From: Campylobacter sp.
GTDB taxonomy: Bacteria > Campylobacterota > Campylobacteria > Campylobacterales > Campylobacteraceae
DNA: 31,684 nucleotides
Assembly (NCBI GenBank): GCA_024680445.1
Contig: JAILCJ010000091.1
Span: forward strand, 1-31,684
Direction of reading: 5' to 3'
The translations under genes were made by a program, and so were the position numbers. This document shows positions 1 through 8,213 of this stretch, piece after piece. How positions within the stretch are numbered: the first letter of the stretch is position 1; every line of letters begins with the position of its first letter. The notes under the pieces were generated by a model, which was given only the letters and a program-made list of their open reading frames with translations, was not told the DNA's origin and did not search any database.

Positions 1-228
1 GTTGCCATAATCGGTGCTGGAGTTGGGGCTGGTGGGACTTGGGCTGTAGTTAAATGTGATAACGAAAAAGTAGGAGTCAAACAAGAAGAATTAGCTAAAA
101 CCATAAGCTATTACAGAAAAAATAAAGACATAGCCAAAAAAGTTGTTGCAGAGTGTAAAACAATGGATACTATGACTGAACAACAAAAAGAAAATTGTAG
201 TAATGCTTTAGCGGCATTACATTTATAA
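1..228 (+). CDS. EexN-like small protein, C-terminal part (5' end outside window)
   Basis: An open frame runs in from the left edge and gives 75 residues before TAA. It begins with a hydrophobic glycine/alanine-rich stretch, followed by a charged domain with a tyrosine pair, then AECK and finally ENCSNALAAL. The spacing Y-Y-x-x-N ... V-x-E-C ... N-C-x-N-A resembles the EexN family of entry-exclusion lipoproteins found beside conjugative type IV secretion genes. The visible cysteine near residue 19 (VVKC) is not a clear lipobox, so anchoring by the hydrophobic segment is as likely; the true N-terminus is not in view. If EexN-like, it would block uptake of a second copy of a related element. 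The family call rests only on the Cys/Asn pattern. Confidence 0.5.
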   Translation, partial: VAIIGAGVGAGGTWAVVKCDNEKVGVKQEELAKTISYYRKNKDIAKKVVAECKTMDTMTEQQKENCSNALAALHL

Positions 229-241
229 ATTAGATTTTTAA

Positions 242-631
242 ATGAGCGAATCAGAAATTATTTATATTCTACTTAGAATATTGATTATATTTGTTTTATT
301 GGTTCCTTTGCTTAATGATATTATCGATAATCAAGAAAACTATATTCACAGACACCCCATATTATTTACTTTGGGGCTTATTTTTATCGCTTATCAATTG
401 CTAGCTACGCCTATATCGGCTACTTATAAGCATATCCAAAATAACGCTGATTGGACATATTTAGGTAGTATAGCTATTTTTGTGATAAATCTTTGGCTTA
501 CGATGGCTATGTTTGGTGTAATGGTTTGGATATACAAAAAATTTCTTAGGGGAATTTGCACTTTTATTTTTAATTTTTTGGATTACCTTGTCAGACAAAT
601 TTTTGCTTTTATCTTTAAAAATCATCACTAA
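242..631 (+). CDS. small membrane protein of unknown function
   Basis: 129 residues; the ATG lies 13 bp after the preceding stop with only an AT-rich leader and no clear Shine-Dalgarno. There are probably three membrane segments, at about residues 8-25, 38-58 and 73-98. An aromatic, basic C-terminal tail is rich in Phe and Lys and ends in His-His. I recognise no family motif. The tight spacing after the EexN-like gene suggests co-transcription and perhaps a shared origin in a mobile or plasmid-derived segment. Transcription converges on the BCCT transporter gene 21 bp away. Function unassigned. Confidence 0.6.
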   Translation: MSESEIIYILLRILIIFVLLVPLLNDIIDNQENYIHRHPILFTLGLIFIAYQLLATPISATYKHIQNNADWTYLGSIAIFVINLWLTMAMFGVMVWIYKKFLRGICTFIFNFLDYLVRQIFAFIFKNHH

Positions 632-644
632 ATTTAACAAACAA

Positions 645-659
645 GGGGAAATTTACCCC
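645..659. terminator. possible weak terminator between convergent genes
   Basis: Four G and four C flank AAATTTA in the 21-bp gap between the convergent small membrane-protein and BCCT genes, overlapping the BCCT stop codon. The stem is short and has no good T-run, so this is only suggestive. Confidence 0.25.
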
Positions 660-2584
660 CTAGTTTTGTGCAAAAAGTGCATATGTTTGCGGTATTGCTC
701 GACTACATCGTTGATTAGGGCTTGTTTGCTCCACCCTATGACATCATAGTCGCGTCCGCCTTCTAGCAAATACACCTCCGCCCTATAATAGCTATCACTC
801 ATCGCATAATCAGGCGTGGAGGTCTCTATAAATCTCACTCCATAGACAAAGTCCCTCTCACTGCCGTGGTCTATGTGAATATGGATTTTTGAGCCATTTT
901 CTACTATTTTTGCGTTTAGATTGTTTTTGATAAATTCATCGCAAATCTCGCTAAATGCGGGTTTTACCACGGCTTTTAAAAAGTCCTTTGCCTCGCTATA
1001 ATCAGGCGTATTTATGATAGCTTCTAGCCTTTCTTTCCATGATTTTGAGCCACTAAGTATAGGCAAATTTGCCACATCTTGGGTGTATTTTTTCTCACTA
1101 TCGACACGCAAAGCCCTAAAAAGCCCAAAAAGCGAACCCAAAATCAAAACCGCCAGCGGCAAAGCCCACAGCATAGTCATGGACTGCAAAGCCTCCAAAC
1201 CACCGCTATACAGTAGCACCGACGCCACCAAGCCAATAATCACCGCCCAAAAGATTTTTTGCCATTTTGGAGTAGCGTCTTTGCCACGAGAGCAAAGCAT
1301 ATCCATCACCATCGCAGCCGAATCTGCCGAGGTTATAAAAAATAGCACCACCATTATCAAGGCTATACCGCTAAGCAAATTTGATAAAGGAAATTGCTCT
1401 AAAAACAAAAAAATCGCCAGCGAACTGTTTTCGCTACTTACACGCCCAAGCTCGCCAAATCCGCCATTTATGAGCTCTATGGCACTATTTCCAAAAACAC
1501 TCATCCACACTATCGTAAAGCCAGTCGGCACAAAAAGTGCCCCTGTGATGAACTCTCTTATCGTGCGACCTTGTGAAATTTTGGCGATAAAAAGCCCCAC
1601 AAAAGGCGACCATGATATCCACCAAGTCCAATAAAACAGCGTCCAACCGCCCAGCCACGCTTCGTTTTGTTTTTCGTAGGCGTAGAGATTGAAAGTATCG
1701 CCGATAAAGGACGCTAGGTAGTTACCGGTATTTTCGACCAAGTCTTTTAAAATCCCTGTTGTATTGCCAAGAAACAAGACAAAAAGCACGAAAAACACCG
1801 CCAAAATCATATTTGCATTACTCAAAAGCTTTATGCCCTTGTCTATGCCACTGCTTACTGAAATGCTTACAAATAGCGTTATAATCGCAATTGTAGCGAT
1901 TTGCATACCTACTGTCATCGAAAATCCAAAAAGATGAGCAAAACCAGCATTTATCTGCAAAACCCCAAATCCCAGCGAAGTAGCCACACCAAAAAGCGTA
2001 GCGATCACGGCAAAAACATCGACCATATCGCCAAAACGTCCGTAAATTTTGTCCCCCACCAAGGGATAAAACGCCGAACGGAGCGTAAGCGGGAGTTTGT
2101 GCCTAAAAGCGAAAAACGCCAGCACCACAGCCACCGCCGAATAAATCGCCCAAGCATTTAACCCCCAGTGAAAAAAGGTGATTTTCATCGCTTCTTTGGC
2201 AGCCTCCATGCTCCCAGCCTCCGCACTAGGCGGTGCTAGATAGTGCATCACAGGCTCAGCCACCCCAAAAAACATAATCCCTATGCCCATACCGGCTGCA
2301 AAAAGCATGGCAAACCACGAGGCGTTTGAGTATTTGGGCGTGGAGTGGTCGCTACCGAGTTTGATAAGACCGAAGCGAGAAAAAAGCAAAAACATAACCG
2401 CAAAAAAGATTATCGTAGCACCAAGCACATAAAACCAACCAAATTTGGCGGTAAAATAGGCTTGCAGAGCCTTGAAAATACCCAAAGCCTCATCATGATA
2501 AAGCAAAGAAAAAGCCAAAATAATAAAAAGTAAAGCCACAGATACATAAAAAACAAAAGGGCTAAAAGCGTGTTTAAATTTCAT
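653..2584 (-). CDS. betT: BCCT family osmolyte (choline/glycine betaine) transporter
   Basis: 643 residues from the ATG at 2584. The open frame extends 11 codons upstream to a TTG at 2617, but the ATG has AGGA about six bases before it, so it is preferred. The protein has about twelve hydrophobic segments. It carries the family hallmarks GMGIGIMFFGVAEP near residue 100 and the tryptophan-rich WTLFYWTWWISWSPF beginning near residue 314, which forms the substrate aromatic box in BCCT carriers. About 130 hydrophilic residues follow the last helix, as in the long-tailed BetT group where the tail senses osmotic stress. The likely role is proton- or sodium-driven uptake of choline, betaine or a related compound. 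By eye the gene is more GC-rich than its neighbours. Substrate not determinable from sequence. Confidence 0.85.
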   Translation of the reverse strand: MKFKHAFSPFVFYVSVALLFIILAFSLLYHDEALGIFKALQAYFTAKFGWFYVLGATIIFFAVMFLLFSRFGLIKLGSDHSTPKYSNASWFAMLFAAGMGIGIMFFGVAEPVMHYLAPPSAEAGSMEAAKEAMKITFFHWGLNAWAIYSAVAVVLAFFAFRHKLPLTLRSAFYPLVGDKIYGRFGDMVDVFAVIATLFGVATSLGFGVLQINAGFAHLFGFSMTVGMQIATIAIITLFVSISVSSGIDKGIKLLSNANMILAVFFVLFVLFLGNTTGILKDLVENTGNYLASFIGDTFNLYAYEKQNEAWLGGWTLFYWTWWISWSPFVGLFIAKISQGRTIREFITGALFVPTGFTIVWMSVFGNSAIELINGGFGELGRVSSENSSLAIFLFLEQFPLSNLLSGIALIMVVLFFITSADSAAMVMDMLCSRGKDATPKWQKIFWAVIIGLVASVLLYSGGLEALQSMTMLWALPLAVLILGSLFGLFRALRVDSEKKYTQDVANLPILSGSKSWKERLEAIINTPDYSEAKDFLKAVVKPAFSEICDEFIKNNLNAKIVENGSKIHIHIDHGSERDFVYGVRFIETSTPDYAMSDSYYRAEVYLLEGGRDYDVIGWSKQALINDVVEQYRKHMHFLHKTRG

Positions 2585-2777
2585 TTTCGTCCTTTTTATA
2601 GTGATTTTGCCTTTCAAACTACAAAAAAAACAGCAACGAAATTTAAATGCTTTTTATATAAGCTAATTTAAATTATTTTAAAAAATTAATGTCTGTTTAA
2701 AATATCAAAACTAATAAATACCGCGATCAAACGCTAAATTTAGGAATTTGCATATAACAATAAAAAACTTAAATTTT

Positions 2778-2806
2778 ATTTATAGGCAAAAAATTTGCCT
2801 ATAAAT
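2778..2806 (-). terminator. Rho-independent terminator after obg
   Basis: A perfect 13-bp inverted repeat (ATTTATAGGCAAA and its complement) surrounds a 3-base AAA loop, starting 9 bp after the obg stop codon. On the minus strand it is followed by an AT-rich stretch with AAAATTT and TTTTTT. It would end the obg transcript before the BCCT gene. Confidence 0.7.
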
Positions 2807-2814
2807 TTTAAAAA

Positions 2815-3867
2815 TTAAGACTTAAGATCTCTTTGCAAAAGTTCATAAAGTGCGGATTTTAGCTCTTTTAAATTTGAGTTTGTAGCAGATGAGATTTGCA
2901 TAGCAAAAAATGGCTTTTGTATATCGTAATTATCGATATCTTGCTTGTATTGTTTTAAATTTTCGCCAAGTTCTAATTTAGCTAAAAATTCTGAAATTTC
3001 TTTTTCATCACGCAAGGCATCAGACTTTGTAAAAGCTATGGCATAAGGACGTTTTGCAAGCTTTGGTGAAAATTTTTGAATCTCGGATTTTAAAGTAAAA
3101 AACTGCTCACTAAGACTTCTATAATTTGCCAAATCTATCATAAATAACAAAATTTTCGTTCTTTCAATATGCTGCAAAAACTTTAAACCAAGCCCCCTGC
3201 CCTCGCTAGCACCTTCGATAATGCCGGGGATATCAGCCATAACAAAGCCGTTGTATTCATCAAGGCTGACTAATCCTAATTTTGGCGTAAGAGTTGTAAA
3301 TTCATAGTTTGCTATCTGTGGTTTTGCGTTTGAGATAGCAGAAATCAAAGTGCTTTTGCCGACATTTGGGAAGCCAAGCAAACCAACATCGGCTATAAGT
3401 CTAAGTTCAAGCAAAACTTCACGACTTTCTTCTGGGGTGCCTTTTTGAGCGTATTCTGGGGCTTGATTGACAGAGTTTTTAAAATGCACATTTCCAAGTC
3501 CGCCTTTACCACCTTTTAAAAACAGGGTCTTTTGCCCCTCGCTTAGCATATCGCAAAGCAATTCGCCACTTGTAGCGTCCAAAACAGCCGTGCCCGGTGG
3601 GACGACAAGCACAAGATCCTCGCCCTTTTTGCCGTTCATCCTTTTACCCATGCCCGGCTCACCATTTTTAGCTTTCATCGCTCTTTTGCCCTTGTAAGCT
3701 GCCAAGGTGTGAGAGTTGTTATCGGCTAGAAAATACACATTTCCGCCATCACCGCCATCACCGCCGTCTGGACCACCGAGCAAAACATGCTTTTCACGGC
3801 GAAAACTAACCGCCCCTGCACCACCATGACCTGATGAAATCGTGAGTTTTACGCTATCTATAAACAT
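2815..3867 (-). CDS. obg: Obg/CgtA family GTPase
   Basis: 350 residues, starting at ATG 3867 with AAGGA about seven bases upstream. Residues 1-160 form the glycine-rich Obg domain, with repeated GGDGGDGG and KGGKGGLGN stretches. The G domain follows: P-loop GFPNVGKS at 165-172, switch [11 protein letters not shown], and later the guanine-specificity motif TKSD. Obg is an essential GTPase that binds the 50S ribosomal subunit and links ribosome assembly to growth and stress. It lies downstream of rplU and rpmA on the same strand, the widespread rplU-rpmA-obg arrangement, but is separated from rpmA by 224 bp that contain a candidate terminator and CAAATTTG repeats, so it may have its own promoter. 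Confidence 0.95.
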   Translation of the reverse strand: MFIDSVKLTISSGHGGAGAVSFRREKHVLLGGPDGGDGGDGGNVYFLADNNSHTLAAYKGKRAMKAKNGEPGMGKRMNGKKGEDLVLVVPPGTAVLDATSGELLCDMLSEGQKTLFLKGGKGGLGNVHFKNSVNQAPEYAQKGTPEESREVLLELRLIADVGLLGFPNVGKSTLISAISNAKPQIANYEFTTLTPKLGLVSLDEYNGFVMADIPGIIEGASEGRGLGLKFLQHIERTKILLFMIDLANYRSLSEQFFTLKSEIQKFSPKLAKRPYAIAFTKSDALRDEKEISEFLAKLELGENLKQYKQDIDNYDIQKPFFAMQISSATNSNLKELKSALYELLQRDLKS

Positions 3868-3914
3868 TTTTTTCCTTATTTTGCTTTTTTGTCTTACAAA
3901 AAATTTTAACTTAT

Positions 3915-4003
3915 CAAATTTGGTATATCAAATTTGATAATTTTCAAATTTAGCTTCAAATTTGAAAAAATAAAACATAATTTTTAAAAAATTATCAAAT
4001 TTG
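3915..4003. repeat. cluster of CAAATTTG palindromes between rpmA and obg
   Basis: Within 90 bp upstream of obg there are four exact CAAATTTG octamers (starting 3915, 3929, 3957, 3996) and one CAAATTTA (3945). Several extend to TCAAATTTGA or ATCAAATTTGAT. The octamer is its own reverse complement. This is a smaller version of the array at 8214-8516. Confidence 0.75.
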
Positions 4004-4066
4004 GACTGAATTTTAGCTAGGATTATATCTTTTTGTAGGTTAAATTTTGTTTTGTTAAATAAGAAG

Positions 4067-4086
4067 TTGGGGTTAAAAAACCCCAA
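4067..4086 (-). terminator. candidate terminator after rpmA
   Basis: TTGGGGTT and AACCCCAA are separated by an A4 loop six bases after the rpmA stop codon. On the minus strand the stem is followed by a pyrimidine-rich CTTCTTATTT rather than a clean T-run. Probably terminates or attenuates the ribosomal protein transcript. Confidence 0.5.
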
Positions 4087-4091
4087 AAAAT

Positions 4092-4346
4092 TTACGCAGG
4101 ATAAACAGAAACTTTTTTTCTATCTTTGTCTTTGCGTTCAAATTTTACATATCCGTCGATAAGAGCAAATATCGTATGATCCTTACCCATGCCAACATTT
4201 GAGCCGGGATGTGTAGCTGTACCTCTTTGGCGGATTATGATATTTCCAGCGCGAACGAATTCGCTACCAAATTTTTTAACACCTAAACGGCGACCGATAG
4301 AATCTCGGTTATTTTGGGTTGAACCCTGCCCTTTTTTGTGTGCCAT
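4092..4346 (-). CDS. rpmA: 50S ribosomal protein L27
   Basis: 84 residues, the usual length for bacterial L27. It has the typical start [10 protein letters not shown], the central RLGVKKFG and the [13 protein letters not shown] stretch. The N-terminus reaches the peptidyl-transferase centre. The protein starts directly at Met-Ala-His, without the cleaved leader seen in Firmicutes. A good Shine-Dalgarno (AAGGAG) lies upstream of ATG 4346. It sits 10 bp after rplU and is surely co-transcribed with it. Confidence 0.97.
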   Translation of the reverse strand: MAHKKGQGSTQNNRDSIGRRLGVKKFGSEFVRAGNIIIRQRGTATHPGSNVGMGKDHTIFALIDGYVKFERKDKDRKKVSVYPA

Positions 4347-4356
4347 ACTTTACTCC

Positions 4357-4668
4357 TTAAGCTACGATACTTACGACTTTTACGCGTGTATATTGGCGTC
4401 TAAAACCGCGTTTTAATTTTGAGTCTTTTCTTCTACGTTTTTTGTAGATAAGAATTTTTTTGTCCTTACCTTCATTTACGACTTCTAAGACAACTTTTGC
4501 ACCCTTAACAAATGGCGCACCTACCTTAACTTCGCCGTCGTTAACAGCTAAAACTTCTGTAACTTCGACTTTTGCTTTTGCTTCGGCTTGAAAATGATCG
4601 AGATTTAGGTATTGACCCTCGCTTACTCGATATTGTTTTCCACCGTTTTTGATAATAGCGTATTTCAT
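4357..4668 (-). CDS. rplU: 50S ribosomal protein L21
   Basis: 103 residues, standard for L21. The start [15 protein letters not shown] and the basic [19 protein letters not shown] stretch near the C-terminus, which contacts 23S rRNA, are characteristic. ATG 4668 is preceded by AAAGGA. It is the first gene of the rplU-rpmA unit; a -10-like box lies about 75 bp upstream, leaving an untranslated leader that contains a small TGGTAA-G-TTACCA inverted repeat. Confidence 0.97.
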   Translation of the reverse strand: MKYAIIKNGGKQYRVSEGQYLNLDHFQAEAKAKVEVTEVLAVNDGEVKVGAPFVKGAKVVLEVVNEGKDKKILIYKKRRRKDSKLKRGFRRQYTRVKVVSIVA

Positions 4669-4743
4669 GCTATCCTTTCATGTGGTAAGTTACCAAAAAG
4701 CACTTATTTAAAAGTTTATGGAGCTTTGTTGGTTAAGTTGGGG

Positions 4744-4749
4744 ATTGTA
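4744..4749 (-). promoter_or_regulatory. probable -10 box of the rplU-rpmA promoter
   Basis: On the minus strand TACAAT follows a T-rich ATTTTTAGA, the usual look of a Campylobacter housekeeping promoter, about 75 bases before the rplU start codon. Confidence 0.5.
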
Positions 4750-4789
4750 TCTAAAAATTTATAAATTTTAACTAAATTTTTAAAATTTG

Positions 4790-4806
4790 GGGGCAAAAAA
4801 TGCCCC
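4790..4806 (-). terminator. terminator after cytochrome c peroxidase gene
   Basis: GGGGCA and TGCCCC flank an A5 loop six bases past the stop codon. On the minus strand the stem is followed by AAATTTTAAAATTT. Confidence 0.65.
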
Positions 4807-4812
4807 AAAAAA

Positions 4813-5844
4813 TTAATGTTCCAAATCAGGTTTTGGAGTAGTTTCAGTAGACGGTGGCAATATCGGATAGTCTATTTTTGGCATTTTGCCAGTTAAAGAT
4901 TTTAAAAATGTAACGATCAAATCGGCATTTTCATCGCTTATATTATCACCAAGTTGGATAGTACCCATGTCTTTAATGGCATCTCTTAACGACCAATAAA
5001 CGCCGTTATGAAAATACGGAGCCGTAAGTTCGATATTTCTCAAAGTTGGCGCCTTTATCATGCCATATTTATCGCCTCTAAAATCGCCGATATGATAGTA
5101 TTTATACTTAGAAACGACTTGAAAATGCTCTAACCTACCGCCTAAATTTACGCCATAATGGCAACTCGCACAACCTGTTTCTAAAAATAATTTAAAGCCT
5201 TTTTTCTCTTTTTCGCTTAATGCGTTTTCATCGCCTTCAAGGAATTTATCGTATCTTGATGGAGTTACCAAGGTGCGTTCAAAAACGCCGATCGCGGTAT
5301 TTACAAGATCAAATTTGATTTCACTATTAAAAACTTTTTTGAATTCTTCAACATATTGCGGTATGGATTTTAGCCTTTGTTCTACAAGTTCTGGAGTGCT
5401 AGCCATTTCTGGCATAGCCGTCATAGGACCCGCTGCTTGTTCGGCTAAATGTTTGGCTCGTCCGTCCCAAAACTGCACAGAGTTAAACACGCTATTATAA
5501 ACAGTTGGAGAATTTACATGATGAGGATTTGGCGTCCATTTATGTCCCGTAGCAACAGGAACGCCGTCTGCACCGCCAAGACCTAGATTGTGACAGGTAT
5601 TGCACGAAATAATGCCAGATTTTGAAAGTCTAGGTTCAAAATAAAGCTTTTTTCCAAGCTCGTATGTTGCCATATTTGTCGGATACTGCTGTGAATCTGG
5701 TGCCGCTTCATTTATCATTTTTCTAAGTTCGGCTGGATCGCTTGGCATAGCCACCAAACCATACTGTTTAGCTAGATCAATTATCTCATTTGAAAAAAGA
5801 GATGAAAATGCAACGCAACTTAATAAAATAAACTTTGTTTTCAT
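4813..5844 (-). CDS. di-heme cytochrome c peroxidase (CcpA/MauG-type)
   Basis: 343 residues. An N-terminal signal peptide (MKTKFILLSCVAFSSLFSNE) sends it to the periplasm. Two c-type heme sites, CNTCH (81-85) and CASCH (225-229), mark the two halves of a bacterial di-heme peroxidase. The stretch around FWDGRAKHLAEQAAGP between them is typical of the family. It reduces hydrogen peroxide to water with electrons from cytochrome c. The start has a strong AAAGGAGA upstream. It is transcribed alone, divergently from flhB, with its own promoter and terminator. Campylobacters usually carry more than one such peroxidase, so I give no gene symbol. Confidence 0.92.
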   Translation of the reverse strand: MKTKFILLSCVAFSSLFSNEIIDLAKQYGLVAMPSDPAELRKMINEAAPDSQQYPTNMATYELGKKLYFEPRLSKSGIISCNTCHNLGLGGADGVPVATGHKWTPNPHHVNSPTVYNSVFNSVQFWDGRAKHLAEQAAGPMTAMPEMASTPELVEQRLKSIPQYVEEFKKVFNSEIKFDLVNTAIGVFERTLVTPSRYDKFLEGDENALSEKEKKGFKLFLETGCASCHYGVNLGGRLEHFQVVSKYKYYHIGDFRGDKYGMIKAPTLRNIELTAPYFHNGVYWSLRDAIKDMGTIQLGDNISDENADLIVTFLKSLTGKMPKIDYPILPPSTETTPKPDLEH

Positions 5845-5867
5845 GGCTTTCTCCTTTACAGCTTTAA

Positions 5868-5873
5868 ATTATA
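5868..5873 (-). promoter_or_regulatory. -10 box for cytochrome c peroxidase
   Basis: The minus strand reads TTTTATTATAATTTAAAG, with TATAAT 24 bases before the start codon, giving a short leader that contains the Shine-Dalgarno. It faces the flhB promoter across the divergent gap. Confidence 0.55.
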
Positions 5874-5974
5874 ATAAAATTTTAATCAAATTGAGTTTAA
5901 ATAAACATTTTTTAAGCAAAAAAATTACAAATTTATAAAATTCAATTTCATTTTGGCTAATTTTACTTTTTTGC

Positions 5975-5980
5975 TATAAT
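5975..5980 (+). promoter_or_regulatory. -10 box for flhB
   Basis: TTTTTTGCTATAAT is a near-ideal Campylobacter extended -10 with its preceding T-tract, 24 bases before the flhB ATG. Confidence 0.65.
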
Positions 5981-6004
5981 TTCGCAAAAATTTTTAGGCA
6001 AAAA

Positions 6005-7084
6005 ATGGCAGGCGACGATCAAGAAAAAACCGAAGAACCCACCTCGAAAAAAATCGAAGACGCGAAAAAAGAAGGCAATGTCCCCAAATCTCAAGATTTC
6101 AGCGGTTTTGTAACCTTAGTCGTTGGCATAGGCATGCTAATCGCACTCATGGACTTCATGCGAGAACAAGTAGTTTTGCTTTATAGATACTTCATGAGCT
6201 TTATAGGCACACAACTAAGCCCTGCAAATATTTACGAACTAGCCATAAACACCATAGGACGTTTTTTACTTATCATTTTACCTATACTTATATGCGTTGC
6301 CATTTCGGCAGTGCTTGTAAATATCATGCAGTTTGGCTTTCTTTTCACGACCAAGCCCATCATACCAAATTTAAACAAAATCGACCCCATAAAAGGACTA
6401 AAAAATCTATTTTCTTTAAAAAAATTTATAGAAGGTATCAAAATTTGCCTCAAAGTTACAGCGGTTTTTGGCGTAGGTTTTTACTTTTTTTTGCAATTCA
6501 TAAAAGAACTGCCGCATACATTATTTTTAGGCATCTGGGATCAGCTAACATGGCTTAAAGACAAAATGCTTATCCTTGCTGGAGTCATGCTTATAGTCTT
6601 GCTGGTTTTAGCGTTGATAGATATTTTGTTTGTGAGATATAATTATTTTAAAGATTTAAGGATGAGCAAGCAAGAAGTCAAGGACGAATACAAACAAATG
6701 GAGGGCGATCCGCAAATCAAAGCCAGAATTCGCCGTTTGCAAATGGAGACTAGTCGCCGCCGCATGATGTCGCAAGTGCCAAATGCCGATGTAGTTATCA
6801 CTAACCCAACCCATTACGCCGTCGCACTTCGCTATGACAAATCCAAAGAGGACGCACCGATAGTTTTGGCAAAAGGCGTTGATTATATGGCTTTGCAAAT
6901 TCGTAAAATCGCCGCACAAAGCGATGTGCAAATAGTAGAAAATCCACCCCTTGCAAGAGAACTTTACAAACTTTGCGAAACTGACCAACTCATACCAGCC
7001 AAGCTTTACAAGGCAGTCGCCGAGGTGCTTAGCTTTGTGTATTATGGCAACAAAGATAAATTTGGCGAGAAGCTAAAAAAATGA
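6005..7084 (+). CDS. flhB: flagellar type III export protein FlhB
   Basis: 359 residues. A hydrophilic N-terminus (DDQEKTEEPTSKKIEDAKKEG) is typical of the FlhB/YscU family. It is followed by four membrane segments at about residues 32-50, 85-112, 140-165 and 185-208, and then by a cytoplasmic domain. That domain contains the self-cleavage site NPTHYAVALRYD, with cleavage expected after Asn267. Cleavage switches the export gate from rod/hook to filament substrates; in Campylobacter FlhB is also needed for normal sigma-54 flagellar gene expression. The gene stands alone between a peroxidase gene and fmt rather than in a flagellar cluster. The start is preceded by only a weak AGG-like site. Confidence 0.96.
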   Translation: MAGDDQEKTEEPTSKKIEDAKKEGNVPKSQDFSGFVTLVVGIGMLIALMDFMREQVVLLYRYFMSFIGTQLSPANIYELAINTIGRFLLIILPILICVAISAVLVNIMQFGFLFTTKPIIPNLNKIDPIKGLKNLFSLKKFIEGIKICLKVTAVFGVGFYFFLQFIKELPHTLFLGIWDQLTWLKDKMLILAGVMLIVLLVLALIDILFVRYNYFKDLRMSKQEVKDEYKQMEGDPQIKARIRRLQMETSRRRMMSQVPNADVVITNPTHYAVALRYDKSKEDAPIVLAKGVDYMALQIRKIAAQSDVQIVENPPLARELYKLCETDQLIPAKLYKAVAEVLSFVYYGNKDKFGEKLKK

Positions 7085-7303
7085 AATTTTAAAATTTTTT
7101 TGGCTAAAATCTGCAAAATTTATCCAAAAAATAGCAAAAATTTTTCTAAAAACACAAATTTGACAAAGTATTTTTGGCTAAATTTTGCAAAAAGCCAAAG
7201 GATAAAAGCGATTTTATAAGGCAAATTTGATAGCGAAAATCGCCAAAACAAGGCGGTAATGTAATTTAAAACCAATTTGGCAAAACTACATAAAGGATAG
7301 AGC

Positions 7304-8209
7304 ATGAATATAATTTTTATGGGCACACCAGAGTATGCAACAAAAATTTTGGCTAATATCTTAAAACACAATATAAATGTTTTAGCAGTTTTCACCCAGC
7401 CTGACCGCCCTGTTGGCAGAAAACAAATTTTAACTCCGCCAAGCGTCAAGGCTTTTGTAAACGAAAACTACCCAAAAATTCCCATTTTACAACCAAAAAA
7501 TCTAAAAGATGAAAGCACAAAAAAATATATCGCATCGCTAAAACCTGATTTTATAGTAGTTGCAGCCTATGGGCAAATCTTGCCAAAAGAGATTTTAGAT
7601 ACGGCACCTTGTATAAATTTGCATGCCTCTATTTTGCCAAAATTTCGTGGCGCAAGTCCGATTCAAAGTGCGATTTTGGCTAATGAAAGCGAAACTGGCG
7701 TAACTAGCATGCTTATGCAAGAAGGGCTAGACACCGGCGATATCTTGCAAATCGCCAAAACTTCATGCCTTGATAAAACCGCCGAACAACTTTTTGACGA
7801 ACTTGGCGACATGGCTGCCGCACTCATAATCAAAACGCTTGAAAATTTCAAGGATATAAAAGCCCAAAAACAAGACGAAAGCAAGGCAAGTTTATGCAAA
7901 AAAATCAAAAAAGAAATGGGGCTTTTTAGCTTTGATGAAACAGCGGATGAAATTTATGCAAAATTTAGGGCTTTTTACCCTTGGCCGGGCTTGTATTTGC
8001 AAAGCGGTCTTAAAATTTTATCTTTAAAACCAGCAAATTTGCAAGGCGAAAGTGGCGAAATTTTACAAATTTCAAAAAATAGTTTTACAATAGCTTGCAA
8101 AGACGCTTCTGTCGAGATTTTCAGCCTTCAAGAACCGGGTAAAAAAGCCAGTGACGCCTTTTCATATATAAATGGAAAAAGGTTAAAACTCAAAGATAAA
8201 ATTTGTTAA
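7304..8209 (+). CDS. fmt: methionyl-tRNA formyltransferase
   Basis: 301 residues, close to the usual 310-315. The N-terminal Rossmann-like domain starts MNIIFMGTPEYA. The catalytic trio is visible: Asn105 and His107 in NLHASILPKFRG and Asp143 in EGLDTGDI. A C-terminal OB-fold domain follows. It formylates Met-tRNAfMet with 10-formyl-tetrahydrofolate to start protein synthesis. AAAGGA lies upstream of ATG 7304. It comes after a 219-bp non-coding gap that holds an 8-bp inverted repeat (7208-7215 with 7236-7243) but no obvious terminator. The downstream gap is the CAAATTTG array. Confidence 0.96.
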   Translation: MNIIFMGTPEYATKILANILKHNINVLAVFTQPDRPVGRKQILTPPSVKAFVNENYPKIPILQPKNLKDESTKKYIASLKPDFIVVAAYGQILPKEILDTAPCINLHASILPKFRGASPIQSAILANESETGVTSMLMQEGLDTGDILQIAKTSCLDKTAEQLFDELGDMAAALIIKTLENFKDIKAQKQDESKASLCKKIKKEMGLFSFDETADEIYAKFRAFYPWPGLYLQSGLKILSLKPANLQGESGEILQISKNSFTIACKDASVEIFSLQEPGKKASDAFSYINGKRLKLKDKIC

Positions 8210-8213
8210 AACT

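Noticed and set aside
1014..1634. 206-codon open frame on the plus strand
   Set aside because: Antisense to the well-supported BCCT transporter gene; no family resemblance and no ribosome site.
7120..7449. 109-codon minus-strand frame covering the gap before fmt
   Set aside because: Overlaps the conserved start of fmt, is driven by AT-rich sequence and shows no recognisable motif.
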